Part shown: in pieces, positions 5,071 to 5,177 of the stretch
Numbering within the stretch: the first letter of the stretch is position 1
How the letters are laid out: each line of letters opens with the position of its first letter
Origin: Dethiosulfatibacter sp.
Lineage (GTDB): Bacteria > Bacillota > Clostridia > Tissierellales > Dethiosulfatibacteraceae
DNA length: 5,177 nt
NCBI GenBank assembly: GCA_030591825.1
Contig: JAUVAG010000127.1
Span: 1 to 5,177 of the forward strand
Reading direction: 5' to 3'
Position numbers and translations under genes: made by a program
The notes under the pieces: generated by a model
What the model was told of the DNA's origin: nothing
Databases searched by the model: none
What the model saw: the letters and a program-made list of their open reading frames with translations, nothing else

Positions 5071-5177
5071 TAAGAAAGTTAAAAATGCGTAATCCCTTGA
5101 AGCGTTGGTATTACGCCGTTAAGGAAACTTTCTGCGACCTCTTAATATCCGTTATGGTCACATGAAGCGTGACCCGG
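5071..5177 (+). repeat. Structured interspersed repeat, copy C (cut by the window end)
   Basis: H1 has an outer stem AGAAAGTT (5073-5080) with AACTTTCT (5126-5133), an inner stem GCGTAAT (5087-5093) with ATTACGC (5110-5116), and a 16-base loop (5094-5109) identical to copy A. H2 is GGTCAC (5156-5161) with GTGACC (5169-5174) around ATGAAGC. The window ends before H3. It lies between the riboswitch terminator and whatever gene that riboswitch controls. Confidence 0.85.

Noticed and set aside
782..5177. CRISPR array or insertion sequence as explanation for the repeats
   Set aside because: Copies are kilobases apart, in both orientations, with genes between them and no regular spacers; no transposase gene is in the window.

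Overview
The window looks like chromosomal DNA from a low-GC, anaerobic member of the Clostridia. The evidence is AT-rich sequence, strong purine-rich ribosome binding sites, sigma-A-like promoters, a class III (Firmicutes-type) fructose-1,6-bisphosphatase, an iron-sulfur flavoprotein, and an HgcA/HgcB-like membrane ferredoxin. Genus cannot be fixed from the sequence; a cellulolytic-type clostridium is only a guess.

Layout. At the left edge (1-47) is the tail of a plus-strand gene ending in a peptide typical of CNNM/CorC 'hemolysin' family proteins. It overlaps, tail to tail, a minus-strand lipoprotein gene (40-576) that has its own extended -10 promoter. An intergenic stretch (577-922) holds the first copy of a structured repeat. 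Three tightly packed plus-strand genes follow: a YbaK/EbsC-type aminoacyl-tRNA deacylase (923-1381), a Cys-rich iron-sulfur flavoprotein (1382-1897) and fructose-1,6-bisphosphatase fbp (1915-3867). The 129-base gap after fbp is almost entirely an inverted copy of the same repeat. Next is a 242-residue HgcAB-like fusion (3997-4725): the second half of an HgcA corrinoid domain, the HgcA membrane region, and an HgcB-like 4Fe-4S tail ending in Cys-Cys. The HgcA segment carrying the cobalt-ligating cap helix is absent. Then come a strong promoter, a cobalamin riboswitch (about 4827-4975), an intrinsic terminator (5029-5050), a repeat remnant and a third repeat copy running off the right edge. The gene under riboswitch control lies outside the window.

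How the parts relate. The deacylase, flavoprotein and fbp genes look like one transcript, but their functions (tRNA proofreading, redox, gluconeogenesis) do not form an obvious pathway. The HgcAB-like protein and the cobalamin riboswitch are neighbours with a shared corrinoid theme, although the riboswitch points away from that gene. The most striking finding is the repeat: about 110-135 bases, three copies plus a 15-base remnant in 5.2 kb, in both orientations, with conserved loops and compensatory base changes in the stems. One copy abuts the start of the shortened HgcAB-like gene, has itself lost an arm there, and supplies that gene's only Shine-Dalgarno sequence.
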